64,000 nucleotides of DNA from Pseudomonadaceae bacterium (GTDB lineage: Bacteria; Pseudomonadota; Gammaproteobacteria; Pseudomonadales; Pseudomonadaceae): NCBI GenBank assembly GCA_900766265.1, contig CAAFUS010000015.1:115029-179028 (forward strand). Direction: 5' to 3'. Shown piece by piece: positions 35,046 to 43,490 of this stretch. Position 1 is the first letter of the stretch. Each line of letters starts with the position of its first letter. Position numbers and translations under genes: made by a program. The notes below the pieces were generated by a model. It saw only the letters and a program-made list of their open reading frames with translations. It was not told the origin of the DNA and made no database searches.

Positions 35046-35065
35046 CGGTGTCGTTGAAAAGAAGC

Positions 35066-35323
35066 TCACTTCGTCGTGGCGAAACCGGCGAATCGCTTGT
35101 TGAAGCCCGCAATGCGGCCTTCGGTTTTGGTCTGGCGTTGCTGGCCGGTGTAGACCGGATGCGAGGCACTGGACACGTCGAGCACGACGTAAGGGTGGGT
35201 ATTGCCGTCGGTGTGCTGGTGCGTACGGTCGGTCTCGACGGTCGAGCCGATCAGGAAATAGGTGTCCGCGGCGGTGTCATGGAACAGTACGGGGCGATAG
35301 TTGGGATGAATGCCCGGTTTCAT
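35066..35323 (-). CDS. rpmE2: Type B 50S ribosomal protein L31 (zinc-free, C-minus form)
   Basis: An 85-residue L31 paralogue beginning MKPGIHPNYRPVLFHDTAAD and containing TYFLIGSTVETD and VVLDVSSASHPVYTGQQ. The zinc-binding cysteines of ordinary L31 are absent, so this is the C-minus form that replaces the zinc-binding copy on the ribosome when zinc is scarce. GGAGGAG lies eight bases before the ATG. A Zur-like operator about 58 bp upstream of the start agrees with this role. A strong terminator follows the gene. Confidence 0.95.
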   Translation of the reverse strand: MKPGIHPNYRPVLFHDTAADTYFLIGSTVETDRTHQHTDGNTHPYVVLDVSSASHPVYTGQQRQTKTEGRIAGFNKRFAGFATTK

Positions 35324-35380
35324 AAGCAGCTCCTCCGGTGTTCAGGGCGGCGGTGGGTCGTCATGCTGAGCCTGTCATAC

Positions 35381-35393
35381 GTTATATCATAAC
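35381..35393. promoter_or_regulatory. Zur-box-like operator
   Basis: The sequence GTTATATCATAAC is a perfect GTTAT-N3-ATAAC palindrome in a locally AT-rich patch. It matches the core of the proteobacterial Zur motif (GTTATAATATAAC-like). It stands 57 bp upstream of the rpmE2 start codon, the right place to block a promoter. Zur with zinc would repress rpmE2 and possibly the TonB/CobN-like operon behind it. Confidence 0.75.
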
Positions 35394-35611
35394 AAATAGC
35401 GTGGCGAGTAGCCGTCTCAAGGCTGTCGCGTTTCCACCGTACTGCCCGCGCCTGGTCCAGTTGGGGTCTCTATCACGGGCTGGGCCGATGAGCATCGCCT
35501 CATCCGCAGCTGCGGCTTAAGCTGCGCCGCAAAACCGGCTGTCACATCGGCCTCCCCTAAAAGGCCGTTGCCGGGGAGCGATCAGGCCCTGTGCCAGTCG
35601 AAAAAACGAGC

Positions 35612-37714
35612 ATGTCTACCCACAGCGCGAGCAGCGAGAGACCGATGAGCCGAACCCGTGGCGTCCTTCTATGGTTCCTGGGCATCCTTGCCGTATTGGT
35701 CGTGGTGCTGGTCGTCTTCCTGGTCACGTTCGACTGGAACCGGCTCAAGCCCACCCTCAACGAACGGGTGTCCGAAACCCTCGGTCGGCCGTTCGCGGTT
35801 CAGGGCGATCTCGACGTGCGCTGGCAGCGCGACCGCGAGGCGCCTGGCTGGCGCGCCTGGTTTCCCCATCCGACCCTGACCGCCGAAGACATCACCCTGG
35901 GCAACGCCGAGTGGGGGCAAGCGCCATATTTCGTCCATCTCGACCGCGTCGCGGCGGACCTGCGTCCGCTGGCGCTGCTGGGCAAGCGCATCAGCATCCC
36001 GGCCATCACCCTGGGCGGTCCATCGGCGCATATCGAGCGGCTCGACGACGGCCGCGCCAATTGGACGTTGGAGAAGCTGGCCGCCAGCGACGAGGCCGAA
36101 GACGATAAACCCTCCGCCTGGGAGCTGGACATCGGCACCATTGGCTTCGACAAGGGCAGCGTCAGCCTCGACGACCAGATCCTGCGCGCGCAGGTGCAAG
36201 TGAAGGTCACCCCGCTGGGCAAGCCGGTGCCCTACAGCCAGATCCTGGCGGCGGCGCAGGGGGAAGGTCAGGCTGAGGGGCAGGCGCATGGGGAGGCGAC
36301 CCAGGACTATGCCTTCGCCTGGAATGCGGAAGGGCGCTACGGCGGCCAGCAGGTCTCCGGCGAGGGCCGGGTAGGCGGCCTGCTGGCGCTGCAGGACGCC
36401 GCCCAGCCGTTCCCGCTACAGGTCGACCTGCGCGCCGGCAAGACCCGGGTGACGGTGGAAGGCACCCTGAGCGATCCGCGCAACCTCGGCGCGCTGGACC
36501 TGCGCCTGCGCCTGTCCGGCGACAGCCTGGGCAATCTCTATCCGCTGATCGGCGTGACCCTGCCCGATACCGGCGCCTATTCCACCGACGGCCGCCTGCG
36601 TGCCGACTTGCAGGACCCGGCCGGTGCGTCATTCCTCTACGAAGGCTTCAACGGCCGTATCGGCGGCAGCGATATCAGCGGCAATCTCGCCTATGTCGCC
36701 CTGGAGCCGCGCCCCAAGCTGACCGGCGAGCTGACATCCAACCAGCTGCGTTTCGCCGACCTGGCGCCGCTGATCGGCGCCGATTCGGAGCAATCCCGGC
36801 AGGCGCGTGGCGCGACCGGCAAGCAGCCGGCGAACCGGGCGCTGCCGGTGGAGGAATTCCGTACCGATCGCTGGCGCGACATGGACGCTGACGTGCGTTT
36901 CGTCGGCAGGCGCATCATCCATGACGAGGCCCTGCCCATCCGAGACCTGAACGCCCATGTGGTGCTCGACGATGGCGTACTGACCCTGCAGCCGCTGAGC
37001 TTCGGAGTTGCCGGCGGGCGGTTGGAAACCAATGTGCGTCTGGATGGCCAGCGCGCGCCGCTGGCCGGGCGGGTGCGGCTGGAAGCTCGGGCGCTCAAGC
37101 TCAACCAGCTGTTCCCGACGGTCGAAACCATGCAGAAGAGTCTGGGTGAGCTGAACGGTAATGCGGACATCCAGGGCACCGGCAACTCGGTGGCTGCGCT
37201 GCTCGGCAGCGCCAACGGCGAGCTGCGCCTGCTGATGAACGACGGCACCGTCAGCCGCAGCCTGATGGAGCTGGCCGGCCTCAACGTCGGCAACTACCTG
37301 GTCGGTCGGCTGTTCGGCGACGAGGAGGTGCAGATCAACTGCGCGGTGATCGACCTGGGCATGAAGAACGGCCTGGCCGAGCCCCGGCTGTTCGTGTTCG
37401 ACACCGAGAACGCCGTGATCAACGTCACCGGCCGGGTCAACTTGAAGAACGAAAACATGGACCTGGACATCGTGCCCCGATCCAAGGGCATCCGCATCAT
37501 CTCGCTACGCTCGCCGCTCTACGTCCGGGGCACCCTGAAGGACCCTCGCCCGGGCGTGCACGCCGGCCCGCTGGCCCTGCGTGGCGCGGGCATGATCGTG
37601 CTGGGCGCTACTGTCGGCCCGGCGGCCGGCCTGCTGGCCCTGGTCGCACCCAGCGGTGGCCAGGCCGACCAGTGCGGCCCGCTGCTGCAGCAGGTTAAGA
37701 AGTTGCCGCGCTAG
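35612..37714 (+). CDS. AsmA-family protein
   Basis: A 700-residue protein with one N-terminal helix (VLLWFLGILAVLVVVLVVFLV) followed by a long beta-rich periplasmic part. The family opening FDWNRLKPTLNERVSETLGRPF is clear. The conserved C-terminal AsmA domain includes LNGNADIQGTGNSVAALLGSANG and NAVINVTGRVNLKNENMDLDIVP. AsmA-like proteins bridge the periplasm and are implicated in lipid transport and outer-membrane assembly. Three starts are possible: GTG at 35591, ATG at 35612 and ATG at 35645. The last has a GAGAG-like site and sits just before the helix, so the true start is uncertain. The gene appears monocistronic. Confidence 0.85.
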   Translation: MSTHSASSERPMSRTRGVLLWFLGILAVLVVVLVVFLVTFDWNRLKPTLNERVSETLGRPFAVQGDLDVRWQRDREAPGWRAWFPHPTLTAEDITLGNAEWGQAPYFVHLDRVAADLRPLALLGKRISIPAITLGGPSAHIERLDDGRANWTLEKLAASDEAEDDKPSAWELDIGTIGFDKGSVSLDDQILRAQVQVKVTPLGKPVPYSQILAAAQGEGQAEGQAHGEATQDYAFAWNAEGRYGGQQVSGEGRVGGLLALQDAAQPFPLQVDLRAGKTRVTVEGTLSDPRNLGALDLRLRLSGDSLGNLYPLIGVTLPDTGAYSTDGRLRADLQDPAGASFLYEGFNGRIGGSDISGNLAYVALEPRPKLTGELTSNQLRFADLAPLIGADSEQSRQARGATGKQPANRALPVEEFRTDRWRDMDADVRFVGRRIIHDEALPIRDLNAHVVLDDGVLTLQPLSFGVAGGRLETNVRLDGQRAPLAGRVRLEARALKLNQLFPTVETMQKSLGELNGNADIQGTGNSVAALLGSANGELRLLMNDGTVSRSLMELAGLNVGNYLVGRLFGDEEVQINCAVIDLGMKNGLAEPRLFVFDTENAVINVTGRVNLKNENMDLDIVPRSKGIRIISLRSPLYVRGTLKDPRPGVHAGPLALRGAGMIVLGATVGPAAGLLALVAPSGGQADQCGPLLQQVKKLPR

Positions 37715-37748
37715 GAACTTGAGCCGCGCCGCTACGTCCACTGGTCGT

Positions 37749-37770
37749 CACCGGTAGCGCGTTACCGGTG
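37749..37770. repeat. Perfect inverted repeat between the asmA-like and ggt genes
   Basis: Arms CACCGGTA (37749-37756) and TACCGGTG (37763-37770) flank GCGCGT. There is no T-run on either side, so it is more likely an operator, a short REP-like hairpin or a weak terminator for the AsmA gene than a classical terminator. Confidence 0.4.
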
Positions 37771-37901
37771 GAGGCCTCGGAGCCGGCTTCGTACGGGATC
37801 AAGCTGTTACGAGCGAAGCGGTCACCGGCGTGTCTGTCGTCTATGTTGGATTGAGTACCGCCCCGAACGTCGCCGGGGAGGCCGCAATCACAACAAGAAG
37901 G

Positions 37902-39593
37902 ATGAGCACGATGCGTCTGCTTCACATCACCCAGCTGACCCTTGGTGTGGCGATCGCCGCCACGAGCCACGCCGCCTTCGGCGCCACCCTTGAAGGTGGC
38001 GCGGTCGCCGCGCCCGACGAGTACAGCGCCAAGGTCGCCGCTCAGGTGCTCGAGTCCGGCGGTAATGCCGTGGACGCCGCGGTGGCCGCCGCCTTCACGC
38101 TGGCTGTTACCTATCCCGAGGCGGGCAACATTGGCGGCGGCGGGTTCATGACCTTGTACGTCGAAGGCAAGCCGTACTTTCTGGACTACCGGGAAGTCGC
38201 GCCCAAGGCGGCCAGCAAGACCATGTACCTGGACGATCAGGGGGAGGTGGTCGAAAACCTGAGCCTGGTCGGCGCCAAGGCGGCCGGGGTGCCCGGCACC
38301 GTACTGGGCATGTGGGAGGCGCACCGGCGCTTCGGCAAATTGCCCTGGAGCGAGCTCATCACCCCGGCGGTTGGCTACGCCCGCGAGGGCTTTACGGTGG
38401 CCGACCAGCAGTACCAGTACCGCGAGGACGCCATCGGCCTGTTCGACGGGAAGACCAACTTCGAAAATTACTTCGGCAGCATGCGAGCGGGCTCCACCTT
38501 TCGCCAGCCAGAGCTGGCCGAGACGCTGGAGCGCATCGCCGACAAGGGGCCCGATGACTTCTACAAAGGCAGGACAGCCGAGCTGCTGGTGGCCCAGATG
38601 CAGCGTGAGGGCGGGCTCATCTCCAAGGAGGATCTGGCCGACTACCGCATCAAATGGCGCGAGCCGATGCGCGTCGACTGGCAGGGCAACAGTCTCTACA
38701 CCGCGCCGCTGCCCAGCTCCGGTGGCATCGCGCTGGCGCAGCTGATCGGCATCAAGGAGCAGCGCACCGCCGATTTCAAAGGCCTCGAGCTGAATTCGGC
38801 GCGCTACATCCATTTGCTGGCGGAGATCGAGAAGCGCGTTTTTGCCGACCGTGCCGACTACCTGGGCGATCCGGACTTTTCCGACGTGCCGGTGGCGCAG
38901 CTGACCGCGCCGGACTATCTGAAGCAGCGCGCCGCCGAGATCGACCCTACTGCGATCTCCGAAACGGAGCAGGTGCGCCCCGGCCTCGAGCCGAGGCAGA
39001 CGACACACTTCTCGATCGTCGACGCGCAAGGGAATGCGGTGAGCAACACCTATACGCTCAATCTGGACTACGGCAGCGGGGTGGTGGTCGAGGGCGCCGG
39101 ATTCCTGCTCAACAACGAGATGGACGACTTCAGCGCCAAACCTGGTGTCGCCAATGCCTTCGGCGTGGTCGGCAGTGACGCCAACGCCATCGAACCCGGC
39201 AAGCGCATGCTGTCGTCCATGAGCCCGAGCATCGTAACGCGCGACGGCAAGGTCAGCCTGGTGCTCGGCACACCGGGCGGCTCGCGCATATTCACCTCGA
39301 TCTTCCAGGTGCTGAACAACGTCTACGACTTCGGCCTGCCGTTGGAGCAGGCCGTGGCCGCGCAGCGCGTGCACCATCAGTTGCTGCCCAAGGACACGAT
39401 CTACTTCGACGCCTACGCGCCGCTGACCGGTCAGGTCGCGGAGGAGCTCAAAGCCATGGGCTACACCCTCGAGGATCAGGGCTGGCTGATGGGGGACATC
39501 CAGGCGATTCAGGTTGATGGCAATGGTCTACACACCGCCTCGGACCCGCGCGGGCGGGGCGTCGGCCTGATCATCGAGCATCGGCCGGAGTGA
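37902..39593 (+). CDS. ggt: Gamma-glutamyltransferase (periplasmic)
   Basis: A 563-residue proenzyme of the Ntn-hydrolase type. A signal peptide (LLHITQLTLGVAIAATSHAAFG) precedes the large subunit, with the family motifs GGNAVDAAVAAAFTLAVTYPEA and NIGGGGFM. The self-cleavage site is Gln366-Thr367 in RQTTHFSIVDAQG, which makes Thr367 the catalytic N-terminal nucleophile of the small subunit. Later substrate-site motifs are SSMSPSIV and GTPGGSRI. The enzyme hydrolyses or transfers the gamma-glutamyl group of glutathione and glutamine in the periplasm. The ATG at 37902 has AAGAAGG upstream. It is convergent with the VOC gene. Confidence 0.93.
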   Translation: MSTMRLLHITQLTLGVAIAATSHAAFGATLEGGAVAAPDEYSAKVAAQVLESGGNAVDAAVAAAFTLAVTYPEAGNIGGGGFMTLYVEGKPYFLDYREVAPKAASKTMYLDDQGEVVENLSLVGAKAAGVPGTVLGMWEAHRRFGKLPWSELITPAVGYAREGFTVADQQYQYREDAIGLFDGKTNFENYFGSMRAGSTFRQPELAETLERIADKGPDDFYKGRTAELLVAQMQREGGLISKEDLADYRIKWREPMRVDWQGNSLYTAPLPSSGGIALAQLIGIKEQRTADFKGLELNSARYIHLLAEIEKRVFADRADYLGDPDFSDVPVAQLTAPDYLKQRAAEIDPTAISETEQVRPGLEPRQTTHFSIVDAQGNAVSNTYTLNLDYGSGVVVEGAGFLLNNEMDDFSAKPGVANAFGVVGSDANAIEPGKRMLSSMSPSIVTRDGKVSLVLGTPGGSRIFTSIFQVLNNVYDFGLPLEQAVAAQRVHHQLLPKDTIYFDAYAPLTGQVAEELKAMGYTLEDQGWLMGDIQAIQVDGNGLHTASDPRGRGVGLIIEHRPE

Positions 39594-39677
39594 GCGGCCG
39601 GCCGTGCCGCCTGTCAATGGCGATGCGTCAGCCGGCCTATGACGCATCGCATAGCCGCACCCGGTGGGTGCGCCGCG

Positions 39678-40070
39678 TCACTTCATGTGATGGAGCGCGC
39701 ACAGCTTGTTGCCGTCGGGATCTCGCACATAAGCGACGAACATCCGGCCCAGGCTGCCGTCACGCACGCCCGGCGGGGCCTCGCAAGTGCTGCCGCCGTT
39801 GGCGAGACCGGCCTCGTGAAATGCCTGGACCTGCTCCGGCGAGCTGCACTTGAAGCCAATGGTGCCGCCGTTGGCCGCGGTGGCTGATTCGTCGTTGATG
39901 GGCTCGGTAATCCCGAACGTGCTGCCGTCGTGGCGATAGAAGTAACGGGTATGCCCGGTCGGGGCCTTGTGCAGCATAGGTTCGCCTGCGCCAAGGGTGC
40001 CGAGCACGGCATCGTAGAAGCGTTTCGACCGTTCTATGTCATTCGAACCGACCATTACATGGTTGAGCAT
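39678..40070 (-). CDS. VOC-superfamily (glyoxalase/bleomycin-resistance-like) protein
   Basis: A 130-residue protein beginning MLNHVMVGSNDIERSKRFYDAVLGTLG, the typical first beta-alpha-beta unit of the vicinal-oxygen-chelate fold. It continues to the second unit with SPEQVQAFHEAGLANGG and ends YVRDPDGNKLCALHH. Members are lyases, dioxygenases or drug-binding proteins and usually act as dimers with a metal. The start at 40070 gives the standard length. The specific reaction cannot be assigned. Confidence 0.87.
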   Translation of the reverse strand: MLNHVMVGSNDIERSKRFYDAVLGTLGAGEPMLHKAPTGHTRYFYRHDGSTFGITEPINDESATAANGGTIGFKCSSPEQVQAFHEAGLANGGSTCEAPPGVRDGSLGRMFVAYVRDPDGNKLCALHHMK

Positions 40071-40185
40071 GCGCCCCTCGCTTTGGTTTGACGTGAAACT
40101 GCACTGTAGCACCGGGGCTGGGCGGTTACGCTGCGGCGGCTTTCCGATAGGTTGCACGACCGGATGGGTATGGCGTGCAGGAGTG

Positions 40186-41640
40186 CTACGGAATGACCAC
40201 CCGGCCTTGCCGGCCGGCCTTCTCGTAGCGCTCCCGGAGCACCTCGGCCAGGCGCTGCTTGGCCTGGGCTTCGCCATGGATCAGGCGAATCTCGTTCGGC
40301 CATTCCTGCATGCGCGTGACGAAGCCCACCAGATCCGCCTGGTCGGCGTGGGCGGAATAGCCGCCTACGCTGTCGATGCCGGCGCGAATGTCGATGCGCT
40401 CGCCGTCCAGGTCGACGAAGCCGCCCTCCGGTCCATGGGTCTGGATGTCCCGCCCCGGCGTACCCTTGCCCTGGTAGCCGACGAACACCACGTTATGCCG
40501 TGGGTCGCCCAGCATGGCCTTCAGGTAGTTGACGATGCGTCCGCCCGAGCACATGCCGTTGCCGGCAATGACGATGGCGGGGCGTGCCGTTTCGGCGAGG
40601 TGTTCGACGATGCGCATGTGCTCGTCGTGGCTGTCCACCGTGATGAGCTGCTTGAAGGACAGCGGCTTTCGCCCTTCCTCCAGACGATGCCGGGCGTCCT
40701 CGTCCCAGTAGCCCTGCAGCTCCTTGTAGGTTTTGGTGAATCGGCTGGCCAGGGGCGAATCGAGAATGATGGGCAGCTGCGGCCAGTCGATATCGGGCGC
40801 GCCTTCCTTGTGCGGCTTCCCAGGCTCGCTGGGCGTGCCGCTCGCCTCGGTCGACTCGGCCTTCTCGTGAAGGATCTCTTCCAGCTCGTACAGCAGCTCC
40901 TGCGTACGCCCAATGCTGAACGAGGGAATCAGCACCGTGCCCTGGTCCGCCAGCGCCCGCTCGATAGCGGCCTGCAGGCGCTCGCGGCGGTGCGCGCGGT
41001 CCTCGTGGCGGCGGTCGCCGTAGGTGCTCTCCAGGATCAGCAGGTCCGCGCGCTCGGGCGGAACCAGGTCCGGCAGAATCGGTGAATGGGGGGCGCCCAG
41101 GTCACCGCTGAACACGACGCGCATATTCGGCGACTCGGGGCTGTTCAGCTCCAGCTCGACATAGGCCGAGCCCAGCACATGCCCCGCCGGTTGCAGGCGC
41201 ACCTTGCAGGTGGCGGTATCGGTTTCATGCAGGCTGAACCAGTGGTCGTAGGGCAGGGCGATGATGCGCTGCTCCACGACCTTGAGGTAGTGCTCCAGCT
41301 GCTCCTGATCCCTGCTGATGGAAAGGCGGAACGCATCCTCCAGCACGATGGGTAACAGCCGGGCGGACGGCTCGCTGCACAGGATCGGTCCACTGAACCC
41401 CGCCGCCAGCAGGTTCGGAATACGCCCGACGTGGTCGATGTGAACATGGGTCACGATCAGCGCCTTGATGCCTTCGATCGAAAAGTCCAGGCCTAGCTCG
41501 TCGCCGTGCAACCCCTCGTCCTCCCCCTGAAACTGGCCACAATCGATCAGCAGACTGCAGGCCTCGTCCATCCACAATTGATGGCACGACCCGGTGACGC
41601 CTTCGCGGGCGCCGTGGTGAATGAGTTTCGGATGGGGCAT
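40186..41640 (-). CDS. MBL-fold hydrolase with beta-CASP domain (CPSF/YciH-like RNA-processing type)
   Basis: A 484-residue protein. The metallo-beta-lactamase part has the metal motif THVHIDHVGRI (His65, His67, Asp69, His70) and the later AGHVLGSAYVELEL and VFSGDLGAP motifs. The beta-CASP and RMMBL parts follow (LIPSFSIGRTQELLYEL, VIAGNGMCSGGRIVNYL, GYSAHADQADLVGFV). These features define nuclease-like proteins related to CPSF73/RNase J; many bacterial members have unknown substrates. A low-complexity insert (ESTEASGTPSEPGKPHKEG) splits the beta-CASP part. Start 41640 (MPHPKLIHHGAREG) is preferred over much longer extensions. Confidence 0.87.
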   Translation of the reverse strand: MPHPKLIHHGAREGVTGSCHQLWMDEACSLLIDCGQFQGEDEGLHGDELGLDFSIEGIKALIVTHVHIDHVGRIPNLLAAGFSGPILCSEPSARLLPIVLEDAFRLSISRDQEQLEHYLKVVEQRIIALPYDHWFSLHETDTATCKVRLQPAGHVLGSAYVELELNSPESPNMRVVFSGDLGAPHSPILPDLVPPERADLLILESTYGDRRHEDRAHRRERLQAAIERALADQGTVLIPSFSIGRTQELLYELEEILHEKAESTEASGTPSEPGKPHKEGAPDIDWPQLPIILDSPLASRFTKTYKELQGYWDEDARHRLEEGRKPLSFKQLITVDSHDEHMRIVEHLAETARPAIVIAGNGMCSGGRIVNYLKAMLGDPRHNVVFVGYQGKGTPGRDIQTHGPEGGFVDLDGERIDIRAGIDSVGGYSAHADQADLVGFVTRMQEWPNEIRLIHGEAQAKQRLAEVLRERYEKAGRQGRVVIP

Positions 41641-41920
41641 CGGTTTCCCTTGGCGGTGATGTTGCACTATGGATTCGCAGGGACAGAGGCAATGCCAATG
41701 GCGCTCCCGCTCGCTCATATTGGGCAACTGGCCGAGCGGCATAGTTGCAGTGCAGAGGCTGCTTCCGACGAGCTCAGTTCGGCTGCCCTGGAAAGAAACC
41801 GGCTGTTGGGTGCATAACTCGGCGATGCCTCTAGCCTGACGCAAGAAACGTCCCGGGGTGCCTCTTGCGTTTGGTGAGCGGACGCGTGAAAGGGGTGGTG
41901 AGCACGTGCGTTGCCAGGCT

Positions 41921-42982
41921 TTACCGCGCTTGTCTGGATTCCATGATTGCTTGGGAAATGAGATGAAGCGGTAACTCTTTCTCGACCGCACCGAGTTTTG
42001 CCGCTTCCTTGGGCATCCCGTAGACGACGCAGCTCGCCTCGTTCTGACCGATGGTGCGGGCACCGCTGTCACGCATTTCCTTGAGACCGCGCGCGCCGTC
42101 GTCCCCCATGCCCGTCATGATAATGCCCAGGGCATTGCTCCCTGCCGCCCGTGCTACCGAGCGAAACAATACATCCACCGATGGGCGGTGCCGGCTGACG
42201 GGCGGCCCGTCAACCACATCCACGACGTACTGCGCCCCGTTGCGCTTGACGATCATGTGTCGGCCGCCGGGTGCGATCAGGGCCCGACCCGGAATCACGC
42301 GGTCACCGTTGCAGGCCTCCTTCACCTCTATCTGACACAGGCTGTTCAAGCGGCTCGCAAAGGCGGCAGTGAAACGCTCGGGCATGTGCTGGACAATAAC
42401 GAGGCCCGGGCAGACCCTGGGCAGCGCCGTCAACACCTGCTCCAGGGCTTGGGTACCGCCGGTAGAGGTTCCTATCGCGACCACATGATCCGTGGTGCGA
42501 GTCATTGCCGGGCCGGCAGGCAGCACTGCGTCAGCAGTCAGCCGGGGCTCTGGCAGCTTTTGCGCAACGACCCGTTTGAGGTTCGCCCGTGCTGCGCCCT
42601 TGATTGCCGCTACGAGGTCGTCTGCGCTTTCGAGCAGAAACTGGCGCAAGTTGAGCTGAGGCTTCGTGACGATGCTGACTGCGCCAGCAGCGAGGGCCTG
42701 CATGGTCGTCGCCGCGCCTCGCTCGGTCAGTGTCGAACAGATGACCACGGCGGTAGGGCGCTCGGCCATCAGCTTCTTCAGAAAGGTAATGCCGTCCATA
42801 CGCGGCATTTCGACGTCCAGGACGATGACGTCCGGCCACTGCTTGCTCATCTTTTCCGAGGCAAACACCGGGTCGGCTGCGGTACCGATCACCTCGATCG
42901 ACGGATCCGTCTCCAGCGTGTTGCTCAAGACTTGCCTGACCACGGCGGAGTCATCGACCACCAGGACTTTGATGCGCTTCAT
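41921..42982 (-). CDS. cheB: Chemotaxis protein-glutamate methylesterase/glutaminase CheB
   Basis: A 353-residue two-domain protein. The receiver domain has the acidic pair at Asp10/Asp11 and the phosphoacceptor Asp56 in VIVLDVEMP. The methylesterase domain carries the catalytic triad Ser173 (GTSTGGTQAL), His199 (IVQHMPERFTAAF) and Asp294 or Asp295 (MTGMGDDGARGL). It removes receptor methyl groups and deamidates receptor glutamines. Start 42982 (MKRIKVLVVDDSAVV) is where the receiver fold begins. It is the last gene of the chemosensory operon, starting four bases after the cheD stop. Confidence 0.95.
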   Translation of the reverse strand: MKRIKVLVVDDSAVVRQVLSNTLETDPSIEVIGTAADPVFASEKMSKQWPDVIVLDVEMPRMDGITFLKKLMAERPTAVVICSTLTERGAATTMQALAAGAVSIVTKPQLNLRQFLLESADDLVAAIKGAARANLKRVVAQKLPEPRLTADAVLPAGPAMTRTTDHVVAIGTSTGGTQALEQVLTALPRVCPGLVIVQHMPERFTAAFASRLNSLCQIEVKEACNGDRVIPGRALIAPGGRHMIVKRNGAQYVVDVVDGPPVSRHRPSVDVLFRSVARAAGSNALGIIMTGMGDDGARGLKEMRDSGARTIGQNEASCVVYGMPKEAAKLGAVEKELPLHLISQAIMESRQAR

Positions 42983-42986
42983 GCCT

Positions 42987-43490
42987 TCACGCCCTTGAGC
43001 CTCTAGCGGCAGGCTGCGAGTGCTTGATCGCAACCCGGCCGCTCCAGACATCGAATATTAGGTTTCGGTGGGCTGTGCCTCCGACATCTTCGCCGTTGCA
43101 CTGCAGCCCGTGTTCCCGGATCAGGCTCCTGGCCGCCTGGATGTTACGTTCCCCGATATGCCCGTCATTGTCGCGACCCAGGCTTGGAAACATATTGCCG
43201 CCGCCGAACAGGCGGAGGCTGTAGTCCTGCGGACGGGTCTTGGTGCGCTTGATCTCTTCCAAAAGCAAGGCAATCGCCTCGTCACCGTAGCGGCCATCGA
43301 GCCCTTGGCCGCGCCCTCGGGTCCGGGTCGGCAACATGAAATGGGACATCCCGCCCAGTTGCTTTTCCGGATGCCAGAGCACCAGCGACACGCAGGAGCC
43401 CAACAGTGTTCGAATCCGGGTGGATCGATCACCGAAATAAAGCTCCCCCGGCTGGAGGAAGATCTCGATCACGCCTGATGGCTTACGCAT
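42987..43490 (-). CDS. cheD: Chemoreceptor glutamine deamidase CheD
   Basis: A 167-residue protein. The CheD signature begins with LYFGDRSTRIRTLLGSCVSLVLW, with catalytic Cys33, and continues with GGMSHFMLP, with His50 as its partner. NDGHIGERNIQAA follows. It deamidates receptor glutamines and can interact with CheC/CheY in other bacteria. The gene overlaps the end of cheR by eight bases and runs directly into cheB. Confidence 0.93.
   Translation of the reverse strand: MRKPSGVIEIFLQPGELYFGDRSTRIRTLLGSCVSLVLWHPEKQLGGMSHFMLPTRTRGRGQGLDGRYGDEAIALLLEEIKRTKTRPQDYSLRLFGGGNMFPSLGRDNDGHIGERNIQAARSLIREHGLQCNGEDVGGTAHRNLIFDVWSGRVAIKHSQPAARGSRA

Noticed and set aside
37695..39377. Minus-strand open frame of 560 codons antisense to ggt
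   Set aside because: Shadow of ggt, whose catalytic Thr and subunit motifs are intact on the plus strand.
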